Positions 63,677 through 64,000 of a stretch of DNA of 64,000 nucleotides are shown piece by piece. The position numbers and the translations under genes were made by a program. The notes below the pieces were generated by a model. It had not been told where the DNA came from. It searched no databases and worked only from the letters and a program-made list of their open reading frames with translations. Source of the stretch: an uncultured Granulosicoccus sp. (GTDB lineage Bacteria; Pseudomonadota; Gammaproteobacteria; Granulosicoccales; Granulosicoccaceae); contig CALDSR010000010.1 in the NCBI GenBank assembly GCA_937924505.1, positions 68,760 through 132,759 of the forward strand. The letters are read 5' to 3'. Within the stretch, counting starts at the first letter, position 1. Each line of letters starts with the position of its first letter.

Positions 63677-64000
63677 ATGATAAATAATCTCGATAAAACT
63701 ACCGCCGCATCAGTGATTCGGCTAATTGAATCTATCGAGAGCGGTTGTGGGTTTAGTTTTAAAGCATTGATACCAATGATGAGCAGTCATGAGATTGATC
63801 GACATGAGATGCTTTTTCAGACTGGTCAGGAAAATCGATACGAATACCTGCTATTGAGTGGATTGCTCAGATCATTCATCCTGGATGTAAAAGGCAACGA
63901 GACTACGGTGGCATTTCATAGTGCACCCTGTGTGATTACACCCTGTATCGCGCGAAGTGAGAGCTCCAGATCACTGGTCTCGTGTGAAGCGATCCAAACT
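63677..64000 (+). CDS. Crp/Fnr-type regulator, 5' part (cut by window end)
   Basis: ATG 63677 opens a frame without stop to the window end (108 codons). Residues 34-85 (SSHEIDRHEMLFQTGQENRYEYLLLSGLLRSFILD) match the N-terminal cyclic-nucleotide-binding beta-roll of Crp/Fnr regulators. The DNA-binding domain lies beyond the window. Confidence 0.8.
   Translation, partial: MINNLDKTTAASVIRLIESIESGCGFSFKALIPMMSSHEIDRHEMLFQTGQENRYEYLLLSGLLRSFILDVKGNETTVAFHSAPCVITPCIARSESSRSLVSCEAIQT

Overview
The window is 64 kb of chromosome-like DNA, densely coding on both strands. It looks like a marine, heterotrophic gammaproteobacterium. The support for this is the gene mix: a TRAP transporter, a fructose-type ABC transporter, a sulfatase-like hydrolase, sox genes, a b561/cytochrome c' pair, LpxL-type lipid A chemistry and many amino-acid-catabolic enzymes. 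The genus cannot be fixed from sequence alone. No rRNA, tRNA, CRISPR array, prophage or intact insertion sequence was found by reading.

Layout. 0-6.1 kb: two convergent class A beta-lactamase-like serine hydrolases, then a complete dctPQM-type TRAP transporter. 6.3-10.6 kb: an LpxL-like acyltransferase, a stand-alone acyl carrier protein, a fatty acyl-AMP ligase-like enzyme and a convergent CFA-like methyltransferase, together suggesting a small lipid-modification locus. 10.7-14.6 kb: a redox block with cytochrome b561, cytochrome c', and a DsbA/ECF sigma/anti-sigma operon. 14.7-22.7 kb: a lone TupA, a broken PrpF-family gene, alanine dehydrogenase with a divergent Lrp regulator, a thiolase, msrAB, and a GntR-trpB-trpA unit. 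22.8-31.7 kb: an ACT protein, soxYZ with a cytochrome and a flavocytochrome c subunit, pntAB, hipBA and a rhodanese.

31.7-37.3 kb: an frcBCAK-type sugar ABC operon and a sulfatase/phosphonate-monoester-hydrolase-like gene. 37.4-41.7 kb: a duplicated-domain GFA protein, a GcvT-like protein and two Gfo/Idh/MocA oxidoreductases that lie downstream of znuA. 41.8-44.8 kb: the zinc regulon (znuA, zur-znuC-znuB) around one Zur-box-like palindrome. 44.8-51.9 kb: a broken WYL regulator, then a tight operon of a 2-oxoglutarate oxygenase, an ArgE-like deacylase, a PhyH dioxygenase, an iodotyrosine-deiodinase-like flavoprotein, a BKACE enzyme and kynureninase. This is the best candidate for an undescribed pathway, probably salvage or turnover of modified, perhaps halogenated, aromatic amino acids. 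51.9-64 kb: two acetyltransferases, sodC, a dimethylarginine-hydrolase-like gene, small hypothetical genes, a cyclase/HIBADH-like/tartrate-dehydrogenase-like catabolic set with a divergent LysR, a gene-poor degenerate stretch, and the start of a Crp/Fnr-type regulator cut by the window edge.

Two themes recur outside ordinary genes. Three genes (PrpF-like, WYL regulator, aldehyde dehydrogenase) survive as remnants that keep sequence from both sides of a large internal deletion. Short tandem duplications (13-17 bp) sit at gene ends, two of them covering a stop codon. A 28-bp dispersed repeat is also shared by two intergenic regions 43 kb apart.
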